A stretch of 64,000 nucleotides of DNA, taken from Hybos culiciformis (taxonomy: Eukaryota; Arthropoda; Insecta; Diptera; Hybotidae). Made by a program: the position numbers and the translations under genes. The stretch's first letter is position 1; each line of letters opens with the position of its first letter. Location of the stretch: assembly GCA_964007475.1 (NCBI GenBank), contig OZ023275.1, positions 39,799,381 through 39,863,380 of the forward strand, written 5' to 3'. Positions 14,339 to 27,200 of this stretch are shown one piece after another. A model generated the notes under the pieces. It was not told the origin of the DNA. It saw only the letters and a program-made list of their open reading frames with translations, and searched no databases.

Positions 14339-14373
14339 AATTATTTTTGAAAATTATTTTTGAAAATTATTTT
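14339..14373. repeat. 13-bp tandem repeat, about 2.7 copies
   Basis: ATTATTTTTGAAA repeated in tandem. A short slippage repeat with no other signal nearby. Confidence 0.8.
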
Positions 14374-16681
14374 GCCAGGAAATTCAGCAATTCCATTATT
14401 TTCATTCATTGTAAATGAATTAAAACAAACTTATCATTATTATGATAATGTATAAAAAAAAAAATTTCTAATTTAATTTTATTAAAAATAAAAATAATAA
14501 TATCCAAATATTTACTGTGTCATCAGTATAATATTTACTTTATCTACTTTTATAGAAATTCATTTTATTAAAAGTATAATAACAAATATTATAACAAACA
14601 TTCATATATATTGTTAAAAACATAACCATTATATAACATCAAAAATTATTGTCATATAATAATATTTTAGGGTTCAATCACTATTTTGTCGCATATTCTT
14701 AACATGGATATAAAATTTAGAATAATATGCTATCTAAGCATTTTTGTTTATAATCAATCAAAATTACATTGAAAGCTCTAAATATCAACCAACAAAAATT
14801 TTTTCTTATCTAATATTGTTATATGCCCATTTTAAGAATTATGCCATATAAGCATTTTATGATTTTGTATAAATCTGACAATAGGACAAAAACAATACAT
14901 TCTACCTATAGGTACAATCTTGAAGAAATTTTTTATCATATTTCATAAAAATATACATTTTCTATGGAAACTTTTGTTCTATACACAGATGCTGTTTATT
15001 TTCAAATCGATCTAAGTCACATTGAGGATTATTTATAATTATTTTGGCATTAGATTGAACGAAAAAAAAAAATGGACTTAAGCTACTTCTGAATTTATTA
15101 TGTACCGAGTCGTACCTAAGTTAAACCAATGTTGAATATATTTTAATGAGATTTGATTTTGTTTTAATGTTGCGTTCTGAAAATAATCAAAGTTCTTCTC
15201 GCACTGTATACTCTTAATGTTAAAATAAAATTTGAACATATATTAATAAATTTTTTTATAACTTGAGACATTAAAAGGACATAGAATATGACAATTTTCA
15301 ATAGATAATGAAAATATATGATATTTTTGATAATAAGTACCATGTTTTGTACATATTTAATGTTGTTATTATATAAAAATTGTTTTCATTCATTCAATAA
15401 TTTAGGAAAACGAAAGAAATTTCATCTTTTTTTATAACCTTTCTTTCTTGAAGCATTAATATGTACATTTAAGTATAATATATATAAAAATATAATCATC
15501 TACGAGTTCTAGAAAAAATTAATTCCCTATATCCACTTCTAAATTATAAATTTACATTACATTATTTTAAATTTATGTACTTTGGTTTACAACAACACCA
15601 GTAGACATTCTATATTGGATATTTAATTGCCTGAACTTACTTAATATAATAGCCATTAGCTTGAATTTTATTTTTTTAAATATAGATTATTTTAAATGGA
15701 ATTTGTAAAACTTAGCGATTGATTGATTTATTCGGAAATTATATAAAAAATAAAAAACACTTCAATAAAATTTATATATCTTAGGGCAATAATAATATAA
15801 TAATAAATAAAAAAATAAGTATCACAGTAAATAATATAAAGTTAAATCGATTTTTATTAAAAAATAAAATAAAAGTGATGCTAATAATAATAATACAAAA
15901 TTTATTATTTAAGGAAAAATCAATTTAAATGATACAATGATTTCAATACATAATTTTGACAAATAATATTTTTTTTCTTGGAAAATGTACTTTATTCATG
16001 GAAAAATCAAACAATGACAATAATAACGAAATGTCTTCAGTTATATTGGTAACAAACAACTGATAAACAAAATCTCATTAAAAGGCGCCACTAGAGTGAA
16101 TTAGAGCGTACCATTTCTCTAACACCCTTATAAATAAACCAATTTCAATAAATCAAACAGATTTTTGTAGCTGAAAGATATGTCTTGAAAAAGGGAATTG
16201 CGTACTTTTTTTTTTAAATTTGGTCGTAAAAAGGCAAAATACTTTGCTACCAAATATCATATAAGCCCATTTTGAAATTATATTAGAACTATAAAGAAAA
16301 ATACAATTCTCAACCGAACTAGAACTTCAATTTACTATTTAGATAGATAGACTTTATTAAAATCAATTTGCATGATGAGTCAGCAAACTAAATTCGTAAT
16401 GTTTCGGATATGAAAGATTCAACCCTTTAACTTCAGACATTAGTGAGATAACAATGGGAATAAAATCAATTAAGAATTTATATCTATTAAAATCATAGGA
16501 ACTAGAATTATATATATATATGGAAAAACACTTCTAGGAAAAATGTATTGAAATTGTTGTTGTGAATGAAAAAAAAAAAAACTAAAAAAAAATTTTTTTA
16601 TTTGTCTAAAAAGGGTATATGTAAGCTTCAATTTATTAAAATATACAGCCGACTATATTATTTAATTGCTTACAATTAATG

Positions 16682-16736
16682 ACTCGCTCATCGCGCCGTT
16701 ATTCGAGCCGTTCTTCGCGCCGCGCCAATCACAGAA
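16682..16736. other. Small CpG-dense island beside the transposase relic
   Basis: CTCGCTCATCGCGCCGTTAT, GAGCCGTTC, CGCGCCGCGCC and the like give about nine CpG within 55 bp in DNA that otherwise has almost none. GCGCCGTT, GAGCCGTT and CGCGCCGCGCC look like a diverged internal repeat. It lies just upstream of the P/THAP9-like frame, so it may be part of the ancestral element. Function unknown. Confidence 0.4.
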
Positions 16737-16782
16737 AATATGGCTCTCGTTATTTTTAAATGCTATTTGAACATAACGGTAA

Positions 16783-18092
16783 ATAAATCATGGAAATCTA
16801 AATTTTCTAAGTCAAAAATTAATTGTTTCGCGAAATCAAACTGGATGTAAGGCATTTATTATTGCAATGCCAAATTTTGTTGAAATTTTCAAATTTTATG
16901 TAGAAGAAAAAAAGGAGTTAAAGTACATCCTTACACATAATTTTTCGCAGGACTATCTAGAGACAGACTTATTTTTCAAAAATTAGGCAGCGGGGAGGAA
17001 GCAACGATAATCCAACTGCAAGTCAATTTGAAAATGCGTTCAAAAAATTGCTTGTTAGAAATGAAAGCGAAGCTTCAATTTCAGCAACTTCTAAAGAATT
17101 AAATCCACCAAAAATTTTAACAGTGCCATATAGGCACAAATCATTAAATGTAGTAGTAAATAAAAATATAACTGATGAGTATTTCCTGGAACCAGGAGTG
17201 AAAAATATCTATATTGATAACTCATATTTTGATGCTATCAAATACATGACTGGTTGGAGTGAAAATAAATTGATACAAAATTTAAAATGTGATACATGTA
17301 AGAACCTTATTGAACTTGAAGAAAAATATGAGTCATTATTTATTGCCAATAAAACCAAATTTCATCTATGAAATCCAAGGAAAGATTTTGTTAAATTAGC
17401 TAAGCAAATAGAACAAATTTTAGCTACCTTAAACCTTGTTCGCACTTCAATATTTTTCCGGATATTTCGAGTTTTCCGGAAACTTTGTGGATATTATCAT
17501 ACAAAAACTTTTTCCGGATATTTTAATTTCCAGTTATTTTTCCACTTAGCTAGTTCCTTTTAGCTACTTTTTGATATATTTGGTACGGTTGGCACCGTTT
17601 ATTTTGTGTCAAAATATCAAAAAAAGTGAAATTTAATTCTAAAATTATTTATGAACTTCAAATTTTTGAAAATTCATATCAAAAAAAATAAATTTATTTA
17701 TATTTTTTCTAGAACCGTCAAATTTTTTCCACTTCTAAAGTGCGAACGGTAGTTTCAGAAAGTGGAAATTTCCACTTATTTATCCGGATAAATGTTGAAG
17801 TGCGAACAAGGTATTACGCTCAAAAAATGAGTTATTTCAAAAAAATATTTTTTTTTAAATTTCAAATTTTATTTTAAATAATTTAGATTTTGACAGAATT
17901 TTATTAACTTTTAAAAATCTTCCACGAATTTTAAATGATTCCGAGAATTATAAATTATTAGTTATCAAAGCCTTTATTAAAATTTATACGAATTTAAAAT
18001 TATTTAATGAAGCTAAAATAAAAAATATTGAACTTCATAAAAATGATTCAAGACATCGTTATTTGAAGATGTCTCATTTCAAAAACGAATAA
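16783..18092 (+). pseudogene. Decayed P-element/THAP9-like transposase, C-terminal half, interrupted by a MITE
   Basis: Three reading-frame pieces match the order of the C-terminal part of P/THAP9 transposases. Frame 16783-16986 carries YILTHNFSQDYLE, the counterpart of the family motif YxLTYKxSQDHLE. A one-base loss in the T run at 16972-16976 moves the reading to the frame holding SKIRQRGGSNDNPT, QFENAFKKLLVRN and LKCDTCKNLIEL, ended by TGA at 17369. The same frame continues to 17431, where a MITE is inserted, then resumes at 17817. It has a TAA at 17856 and runs on through NLKLFNEAKIKN and RHRYLKMSHFKN to TAA 18090. Family knowledge: these transposases have an N-terminal THAP DNA-binding domain and an RNase-H-like core; neither is recognisable upstream. 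With one frameshift, two internal stops and an insertion it cannot encode an active enzyme. No flanking terminal repeats were found. Confidence 0.85.
17432..17813. mobile_element. 382-bp MITE with long inverted repeats and TTA target duplication (PIF/Harbinger-like)
   Basis: The left end reads ACCTTGTTCGCACTTCAA; the right end is its exact reverse complement (TTGAAGTGCGAACAAGGT). Similarity extends to about 33 bp per arm, including TCCGGAT. TTA flanks both sides (17429-17431 and 17814-17816); removing element plus one TTA restores the host transposase frame. There is no ORF. Several TTTTTCCGGAT-type boxes and an inner AAGTGCGAAC lie inside the ends. A 3-bp TWA duplication is characteristic of PIF/Harbinger elements, so assignment to that superfamily is an inference from the TSD. 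Confidence 0.85.
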
Positions 18093-19503
18093 TGTTAGAT
18101 TTTTGTTCGTTATGTCTGTTTTATTTTCAAAGTTTTTTAATTTCTTACAAAAAAAAAATTTAAATTATTCTTCGCTAAGATTTTATGAGTCACAGTTTTA
18201 TCGGCTAACTAGTCTTACTTGTATGAATAAAATTCAATAAAATATTGCGACGTACTTCCACCCTTTCTATCCAAATTTTTTTTTTTTATTATTATTATTT
18301 TTTTTTTCATAGCTAATTAGAAAGTGTTTTTCCATAGTTCTAGTCCTAAGATTAAAATAAAAAAATTTTAATTAAATCAATAGCATTTAATATTAAATTC
18401 TTCGTTAATACTTACAATATCAAAAATTAGTCTAGACAGTAACGAACATTAAGTGCTTTTAATTTGATTTAAGAGAACATTTTGCAATAATTAGTTTTTA
18501 TTTTCTTCATTTCTTTAAGCGAAACAGCTCCAGCTGGACACAACTAATAATGTAATCAAAAAAACTTTTCACCTAATCACCAATATATTATAGATAAAAT
18601 AAAATAATAGTAATTCAATCAAATAATTTATTTGATAAAAATAAACCAGGGTATTTAATTATGGTTCAAAAGAAGAAAAAAAAATAAAATATATATACAT
18701 ATAATAAAAAATCATAAAAAAGTTAACGAAATACCATTTAGCAGCAGGGAAAGAGAACAAACAAAAAATCCCGTATAAAAAAAAAAATCAAACTTTCTTT
18801 AAGATTTATTGAAGTGTGATAAAGTAAGTCTATCTATCATATTTTATTAAGATCATTAATCACAAAACCGGATGGTTATGATTGGCACATTTATATAGAA
18901 TGAAAAAGCATATAACAATGTTCTAAGTCTCGTATTGAATTCCAAAATAATTTCATTCTTTCGTTTTTTTTTTTTTATTATTAATATTTTTTATATATAG
19001 TAATTTATAGAATTTTTTCACATAAATAATACATATAAAAGGCGAAAGAAGGCTGAATTATATTTAATATATTTTATAAATTTTATTACTCCACTGTTGA
19101 ATAAAAAAAAAAAAAATTCTATTTATAAGTAGGAATATACTCAAATTTTATTCAATATTAATTTTTCAAGCTTAAAAAAAAGAAAACAAAAAGAATATAT
19201 TTTGATTTTTTATTTAAATTTTTTTATGTAAATTATAAATATAATATTATATCATAAATAATATTACTAAATGCAGGAAGAAAAAAATTATTCAAAAAAA
19301 AAACCTTCGATGGCTGGTGTTTTCAGAACTCTACCGTAGTAAGTAAAATAAAATGAAATTATTAAGCATTAAGAAAATAGAAAATTTTTCACGTATTTCT
19401 CTAAATTGGTCAAAACAAAATTTCAATATTTTTTTTAAGTTTTATAAGACCTTTATAAGTTGTTAACCTCAAAATATTTTTATTTTAGACCCTGAGATGG
19501 TAA
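18093..19503. other. No gene seen between the two transposon relics
   Basis: AT-rich sequence. No terminal inverted repeat closing the P/THAP9-like relic was found here. Confidence 0.6.
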
Positions 19504-19713
19504 GTTATTAATAGGGTTGTGATTTTTAGGTAATTACCTTTTTTCAGTCGTGCGTAATAACAGATTTTTATTAAAATATCTCCACGTTTCGAAAAATTTG
19601 CTGTAATTTGAGCCCAATATGTTAGCGACTTTTTCTACCTATTTCATGTTTTAGCGACTATTTCGACTTTTTTGACTTTTACTGACTTTTTTAAACATTT
19701 TTGAGTTTTTTAG

Positions 19714-20004
19714 GAACTATTTTACCAATTTTGTTCTTACATTAAAGGCCGTCATAATGAAAAACATGGATTTTTCAATTTTGAAAAAAATTTCAAACAT
19801 AATATCTGGCAGAAGAATGATATTTGCGAGCAATATAACGTTCAGGAAATAATTCCCTTTAAGTATGGCCCTATTACTTCGACAGAAGTTGAAAGATCAT
19901 TTTCTATACATAAAAATCTTTTCAGATCTAACCGACAAAAATTTGAATTCGAAAATTTACGAAAGCATTTTGTAATTTATTGCAATAAATCAATCAATAA
20001 TTAA
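19714..20004 (+). pseudogene. hAT transposase C-terminal dimerisation domain fragment (96 codons)
   Basis: An open frame from just after a TAG (19711) to TAA 20004 contains GPITSTEVERSFS followed by KNLFRSNRQKFEFENLRK and FVIYCNK. This matches the conserved hATC layout (P-[IL]-[TS]-S-x-x-[VC]-ERSFS, then NR, then ENL and YCN) of insect and cnidarian hAT transposases. There is no usable start, and the zinc finger and catalytic DDE core are absent. It is a relic inside the hAT element. Confidence 0.85.
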
Positions 20005-20229
20005 TAAACTCGTTTTTACATTTTTATTTCAAAATCCATGTTCATTTTTTAAGTTTTTTGTGCAATGAAATTTATATTTTTTTTTAACTTTTAAATGAAA
20101 TTGATATATTAATATATTCGCACAATAAATAATATGAAAATCCAAAATTATTATCTTTTTCATCATTCGTAGATTTGAAATTTTTGTATCAAAATCTAAA
20201 TTTCTGTAAATTTTTCGGAAATTTTTTTT

Positions 20230-20281
20230 AACTATTTTTTTTAACTATTTTTTTTAACTATTTTTTTTAACTATTTTTTTA
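20230..20281. repeat. 13-bp tandem repeat inside the hAT element (4 copies)
   Basis: Unit AACTATTTTTTTT repeated four times with exact 13-bp spacing (starts 20230, 20243, 20256, 20269), leading into the AGCGACTTTTT boxes near the right end. Such subterminal repeats are common in hAT elements; a transposase-binding role is only an inference. Confidence 0.85.
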
Positions 20282-20390
20282 GCGACTTTTTTAGTGTCTT
20301 TTTTAGCGACTTTTTTTTGTTTTTTTAGGAACTTTTTAGGTGTCTAAACAAGGTTTTTAAGGAACTAAAATTCACAAGCCTAGTTATTAA

Positions 20391-23300
20391 TATAATAATA
20401 ATAATATAAATCTATATAGTCGATCGTATAGTGAATTTAACAACAATTAATTGACAGATAAATTGCGTCATCACAATTACAATTATAATAGAATGTTTAC
20501 CCATTTTAAGTTCATGTCAAAACGAAAACATATTCTAAATAAACAAAAACAAAAAATCAAAACAACTAACTATAAAAGAATTGGCGAAATCTCCCCTATA
20601 ATAATATCTCTTTATACTTACTTCCTTTATAATACCACTTTACATAAAATATCAAAATAAATTTCATTTTGCGTACAAAAAAAAAAAAAAAAGGATTTAA
20701 AAGTTAATTATATAATTTCTTAATATAGCGCTAATATTTTTTTCAAAAAGCAACAAGAAAAAGAAAAAAAATTAATTATAATTCAATTAAAATGTTCTTT
20801 AAATGAAAATAAAGTAAAAATAAAATTAAAAAAAAAAAAGTATTTTAATTAAAGTTCTTGGAATTTTCGAAAAATAAAAACGTGAATTTACTTTTAATTT
20901 AGAAAACAGAAATTTTCATCTTTCTTACCGATGTATATATTTTAAGCACCCAAAATTTATATTTATCCCTATAAATGTAAATAAATGTAAACAAAATAAT
21001 TTAGATAAATATTATATACATGTAATGTTGTATATAAAGAAATATATACAAAAAAAAAAATTCAATATAAAATGTTTACAATATTATTATTAAAGGATAT
21101 TGAAAAAATCTTATTTCCTTTGCTTTGTTAAATTGCTCATAATAGTTGTGATTTTGATATATTTTATTTTTTTTAATCATATTTTTTTAATCAAGGAATT
21201 TTCAATTGAAATTTAGTTAAATATTCTTTAAATGTTAAGATTTAAGTTGAAAGCTCAAAATTGTAGTAACAATGTATATGACTTTATAATTTCAAACTTT
21301 TAAAGATCTTAACTTAACATTGAGAAATATACATAGTTGACAATATATGTTTCTATGAATTTTTTAAGTTCATCCGAAATCAAAATTGCTCAATCAAAAG
21401 TTTAGCGTAATGAAATTAGTGAATGAAGAGTAGAATAATTATTAAAGTTCATTTTAATAATAATAATAATAATCGTAATAGTTGATAAAATCGTACAATT
21501 TATATTATATATTCTGATGTTGATTGATTGTATGTAATATAACTAACAAACTGCCAAACCCATTGAATATGCCTAATCAGAATCATTTTCTCACTGAAAT
21601 TCTACAATTTTAGAGTTCGAGGATTTCAACCAGCGACACAAATGAATATAAATATAATCAAAGTTTATAAATCTAATTATTTGATTTTATAACAAATTGA
21701 CGTTGAAAATATACCTTTAGTAAAAAAAAATAAAAAACTTTTAAATATCTGTATTTAGATATGTAAATTTTGTAGAAATGTAATTTTATTAAAATAAAAA
21801 GGGTATTATTTAATATAAAATAAAGATTTTTGATCCTGAGAAATTTAACAGAATTAAATTTTATTATTTTCTATTTTTTTTTTTATTTTTCTTTGTAGAC
21901 GCGATAAAAAAAATACTTTTCAATGTAAAATATGTACTATGTTATGCTATATATTTTCGTTTGTACACAAATTCAGTTAAAGAGTCTTTTAATGAAAATT
22001 AAATTGGGTGAAATTTTTTGTTATTTAAAACTTATGTATAAATATGTATATAGCTGAAAAACCACTAGAGATTTTTATTCTATATATAGGTACATATGCT
22101 GTGTATAATATTTACAAAAAAGCAACATAAAATATATAAAATTTAACATTTATTTGATTTAATTATGCGAATTAAACGAATACTCAACATCTATTTCGGT
22201 TGCAAAAGCTGAAAAATAGAATGTATAATTAAAAAATTTTCTGTAAAATTTTGATGTTGCGATGGAATTTTTGTTTTTTTTTTTTTATGAAAGCACATCA
22301 TACAGGATTGAATAAAGCAAAAATTATGGCAAAACAAATTGGTATAATATTTATTCGTATGTTTTTTTTTCATATAAATTGTTATAGTTTCATTTTAAGG
22401 TTACAGATCAAACTTATCTTTTCGGCCTTTTATATAATATGTATAGCCATGTATAATATGTAATTCGATTGTACATAAATCCTTTTAAATGCTACTCTCC
22501 TTTCCGTTAGTTTAAGAAAAGACCATATTATTTAATTTTCATCCAAATTTAATTGAGAACACGATTTCTGAAAATTTTTACACTCAAAGTTCGAAAGAGA
22601 AACTTATTATCTTAAAAGTTGCAGGATCAGAATTTGTTTACTACATATATGTGGTCACAAACACTTAATTAGAGTTTGACTCAGCCAGTTCTTCAATTTG
22701 CTATTTCCTTCTTTAAACATTTTTTCGTTTCTACCATAAAATTATGTTTACTAAAATTGCTAAGTATATAATAGTTAAGTTTTTAAGCTTCCAGGAAATT
22801 TCCAAAATACACTTAATTATGTGTTATAAAAATATCATAGCATTATATTAAGTATGAAGATATCATAAAAATGTTTTGTGGCCCTTTTGAGCATCAAATT
22901 TAAGATTTAATCTCTTTATAAGCATAAGAACAAGATAAGGATTCATTGATTAACTCTTTTAACTTTTTGAAACGCTAATTTCTTGAACTACATATATAAT
23001 TCTGATGAAATGTGAAATATGTAAAATATTTTCTCGCACATAAATAGCATCACATCAATAAATATAATTATACTTAACATAACATAAATAAGTACTTTTT
23101 TTTATACAAAATATTCTCGAAAATTTTAAGGTAATGTTTCTGTTTCTTTTTTTCAATTTTCCCAGAATACAGTATGCGTCAAGTTTTTTTCTCGATTTCC
23201 TTTAAATTAATTTTATGAATTTATAATTTTGTAATACATTATTATAATGTTTTTTTTAAGTCTTAATACTTAATTCTTTAGAAATTACTAACTTCCCTTC

Positions 23301-24218
23301 TTTTTTAAATAAGAAAAGGCAAAAACAAAAAAAAAAAAAAAACAAAATTTAATTTTTTCTGGAAGTTAAAAAGAAAGTTAAATTTAATTATACTTTATAT
23401 AAAAATCGTTGTTAAACTATTTAACATTACACGTCATAAAAAGCATAACAAGTTATTAAAATTCTTGTGTTTTTTCATTCCTTTTTCACTTATGTATATT
23501 TTTTTTTTCTTCTCTACATAAATTACACAGCTTCAACATGACATACTTCTCAAGGATGGAGTTGAATAAAAAAAAAAATATGTCTTTATATATTTTTGCT
23601 TGAAAAAAAAATAAAATAAAAAAAAGTATGTGTACATATAAGTCAACACCTTCTGGATACAATTCTAATAAATTTAATGTTTGACAAAAGTAAGTGGAGA
23701 AACAACATATTTATACATACTTATACAAAAGAGAAAAATAAGGGAAAAAAAAAAATTCAATTTTACACTCAGTGCACATTTTAAATAACTCTATTCCGAC
23801 CTAATACGTTGTTTATGTTTTTGTTATGCCTTGAAAATGAAATATGTATACAGTGTAGTGCTTGTATATGTACATTATCTTATGTAAAAAAAATAATTTT
23901 TTTTGAAATATATTTTATTTTGTTAGCTATACGTAATTGAAAATAAAAAATTCAATGTGGGTCGTATTAAAAAAAGACTTTTAAATGGGAATTTTAATCA
24001 ATCGAACAAAACACTGTTGATCTACGATAAACAAATTTAATTTATTCGCGAAAAATCATAGTTAAAATGTTACAAGCTAAAAATAAAAAATGATTGGTCT
24101 CCGATTCTCACAATTTCTTTTTGTAAAATCAATAGACCAATAAACACAGGCAGATAGTGATAGTGGGATACTGACGTTTGATATTAGACAAGCGTAATAG
24201 TAGCCAACATTTTCTTAC
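20391..24218. other. No gene seen: AT-rich, probable intron
   Basis: Short (AAT)n near 21456 and many poly-A/T runs. Isolated GTAAG donors (about 20625 and 20926, minus) have no matching acceptors. Confidence 0.55.
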
Positions 24219-24252
24219 CAATTTCGAAAGAAAAATCGTAACTTGGGGTAAC
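24219..24252 (-). other. Candidate 34-nt internal exon
   Basis: The minus strand reads a CTAAT branch-site match, then 25 nt ending in TTTCTCTACACTCTTAG, then 34 nt starting GTTACCCCAAG, then a donor ATTG|GTAAGAAAA. All three splice signals are good and spaced as in real insect introns. Read in phase 0, as the 29304 donor demands, the segment is open (VTPSYDFSFEI plus one base). The local sequence is less AT-rich than its surroundings. It is short enough that chance remains possible; no protein similarity is recognised. Confidence 0.3.
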
Positions 24253-27200
24253 CTAAGAGTGTAGAGAAATTCATATATTAGAGGCATAACAACGTATTTA
24301 TGCTATATACATAATATGTATACATCGAATTATAGAAACCATAGAAAAAAATGAATAATGTAATAGGTAAATGTTGTTTCTTTTTTTCATTTTTTTTTTT
24401 TTTTTGTATATAAAATGGTAAATTTATGTACAAAAAAAAATTCTTAATATGTGGTGATGAGGAAGGAATTCTTGTTTTTCTTTTTCTTCTTTCCATTTTC
24501 TAAATTTATCATGCTTTTGTTATAGAACAAAATATAAAAATACAAAAAAAAAAAAAAATTAAATTATAAACAGAATATATTATGTGATTTTGGTTTTCCT
24601 TTTATAATATTTTAACAAAATTATTAAAATAAAATAAAAAAAAAGAAAAACCTTATCAATGCTATGTACTTACATGTGTATAGAAAAATCTTGTTATTTA
24701 AAATAATTTTTTGCAAAACTTTTCAATGCAAAAATTTTTGTTTAATTATAAAAATAAACAACATTTTTTTTTTATTTAACAAGTGTTTTGCAATTATTTA
24801 ATTATTTTCTCTTATTTTTTCATTTCAGAATAAATTTATTTTTATTTTTATTTTTATTTTTTTTCGAAATATCAATTAAAATGAATTTATGTGTAAGAAA
24901 ATAATTGAATATGAAAACGTAGTTAAAAAATAATTACAATTTTTTTTTGTTTTTTTATTCAATCTGTAATGAAAATTAATTGTTAAAATCATTTGCACTC
25001 ACTCTGCGAAAAAAAATAATAAAAATATTATACAATAGTTGAATAGTAATTGTAGCAGGTACATAGACATAAGATACAGGATAATGAATATAAATGTATG
25101 AATTATAAAATGAATGTACAGATGACAGTAGTAGTAGAAAACAGCAAATACTTGTGAATTGAACAGCATATTAGACTTATATAATTATTTAACAAACTGA
25201 CAAAAATAAATATATATTTCGTTCCCAACAATTACACCATTAAATGTAGGAAACTTGGTCCTTTTTCTTAGTCTCTGGTTTTTCTTTTATGCTCACTTTA
25301 TTGAGTCCAAATTAAACAAACTAAAAAATTATCAAAAGCAATATGTTTCTGTATTTGTTTGGAGCTGATAAAAATCCACGATAATTTTATTCGTAACTGA
25401 GGATCTGTTCTCAATGTGTTTCAACTAAAATAATTTAATTGAATGTTCAATTCAGTCAAATTTAGATACCTATGTAATATGTGTTGACTTGCTGTTAAAT
25501 TTGTGAAACATTTTTTTATTAAGTCTATTCACCAATGAATTCTATTCTCATGATTTCATAGAATTTGTTTCAATATTTATAATGTAATTCCAACTGAAAT
25601 CAAAGACACATGAACATCTCTAAAAAGTATGATATTTAAATAACTTATAGATTTTAGTGATTCGTTTTCGCACATTTTCATAAATTTCCACGCAATGGTA
25701 TTTATTAATTCAATGAAAGCAAAAAACAAAATGTATGGCGGCATAACGATGTAAAAAATCTTTTTAACGATATTAATAATATCCTTTATCCTTAATGTAT
25801 TTTTTTTTAATTTTTTTTTTACTCATAATGTCAACAATAATTTGTTGTCTTTATATATTTAAGAAATACATATGACGTTCAAAAACATTATATATGTATG
25901 TACACATAATGTTCACTTAAAATTACAAGAATTATATACATAAAGTGAATTGAATATACATCTACATATTTATATACGTTTCGAAAAAAAAAAAAAAACC
26001 TAAAATTACCACATAATATACAAACATATTTCAATAATGAAAGGTAGTAACAATTTTTGAGAGAAAATTTTATTTTTCATATAATTTTTTTTTTAATTAT
26101 ATTTATAAAATTTTATGTACATGATATGTAATAATTATTATGTTTACATTAGCAAAATTTTAATTAAGATTTAAATAAATATTAATGAGTAAAAATGTTA
26201 GATTTTTATGTTAATGGTATGGGTATATAAGAGAATTATTATTATTTTTGTTTTTCATTTTAGTGGTGGCGGGTTTTATATTATGAAAAAAAAAATGTAA
26301 TAAAATAAATATAATTTGAATTTAAATAAACACATATGGTAATGATTTGTGGATAATTACAAAAAAAAAAATAAAAATAAATAAAGTTACATAGGTTTGT
26401 ATTTTTGGATATGTAGATGTTGTGAATAGAAAAGGAAAATTTTTTTTTCGTAATTTTTCTTTTACAATTTCAAGAATATTTACTTGGTGAATTTTCAGTC
26501 CGATTTTGGTAAAAAAAAAAAATAACTAAGCGATTCTTTGTTTGAATACCAAGGTTTGCTTTATTCTGTTGAACTCTACATAATTACTGATTTAAAAAAT
26601 ATATCAAAGTCTGCAAATTAATTTTAATGAAAGACTTTTTGGGTATAGACGTCGATTGTGGGAGCAAAAACAAAAACAAATATGTACTTTAAATAAAAAT
26701 ATGAAAATCAAAACAAAAATTATTGAAGTAAACTTAGTATATACATAAATATATTTTCCCTTATAATATTTTATTTTTAGTGTAGGCGGAATATAAAGAT
26801 GTTTTTTTACACCCATGTTAATTCATAATTTGTAAAAAAATAATTTTCATAACTTCGACATAAACGAGGACGTCAATAAAAAGTTTAAACATGACGTTTG
26901 CAAAATAACTATTCGTATTTTACATAACTGCGGTACATATATTCGTAAAGAAGAAATAAATTAAAATTTCTTTGGGAAAAAAAAGGTCAAAGAAATTTAA
27001 TTTTATAGGGATCAGTCAATTAGAAATGTTAAAAACTTAATATTGCTTATATACATACTATAATAGTAACCTTAAAGTTTTCTAATATAATAAAAAAGTT
27101 TATTTTTGTTTTTTTTTTTTATTTTCTTTGAAAACTATTTTCTTAATGAATTAAAATATTAAAGTCATCGATTAATTATATACTGAAAGCATATAATATT

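Larger units (their letters stand above)
11301..16681. other. No gene seen: AT-rich noncoding
   Basis: Apart from the weak MITE-like block at 12170-12490 and the 13-bp repeat at 14339, only homopolymer-rich sequence. CAG|GTAAAA-like junctions near 13570 (minus) lack a good pyrimidine tract. Confidence 0.6.
19512..20382 (+). mobile_element. Internally deleted hAT element (871 bp) with 8-bp target duplication
   Basis: The left terminus reads TAGGGTTGTGATTTTTAG and the right terminus, on the reverse strand, TAGGCTTGTGAATTTTAG (16 of 18 identical). A perfect 8-bp direct duplication GTTATTAA flanks both sides (19504-19511 and 20383-20390). An 8-bp TSD with short TIRs is diagnostic of hAT transposons. 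Inside is a remnant of the transposase C-terminus (19714-20004), bracketed by subterminal arrays of AGCGACTTTTT-like boxes and a shared TTTTTTAGGAACT motif. The element lacks most of the transposase and is non-autonomous. Confidence 0.9.
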
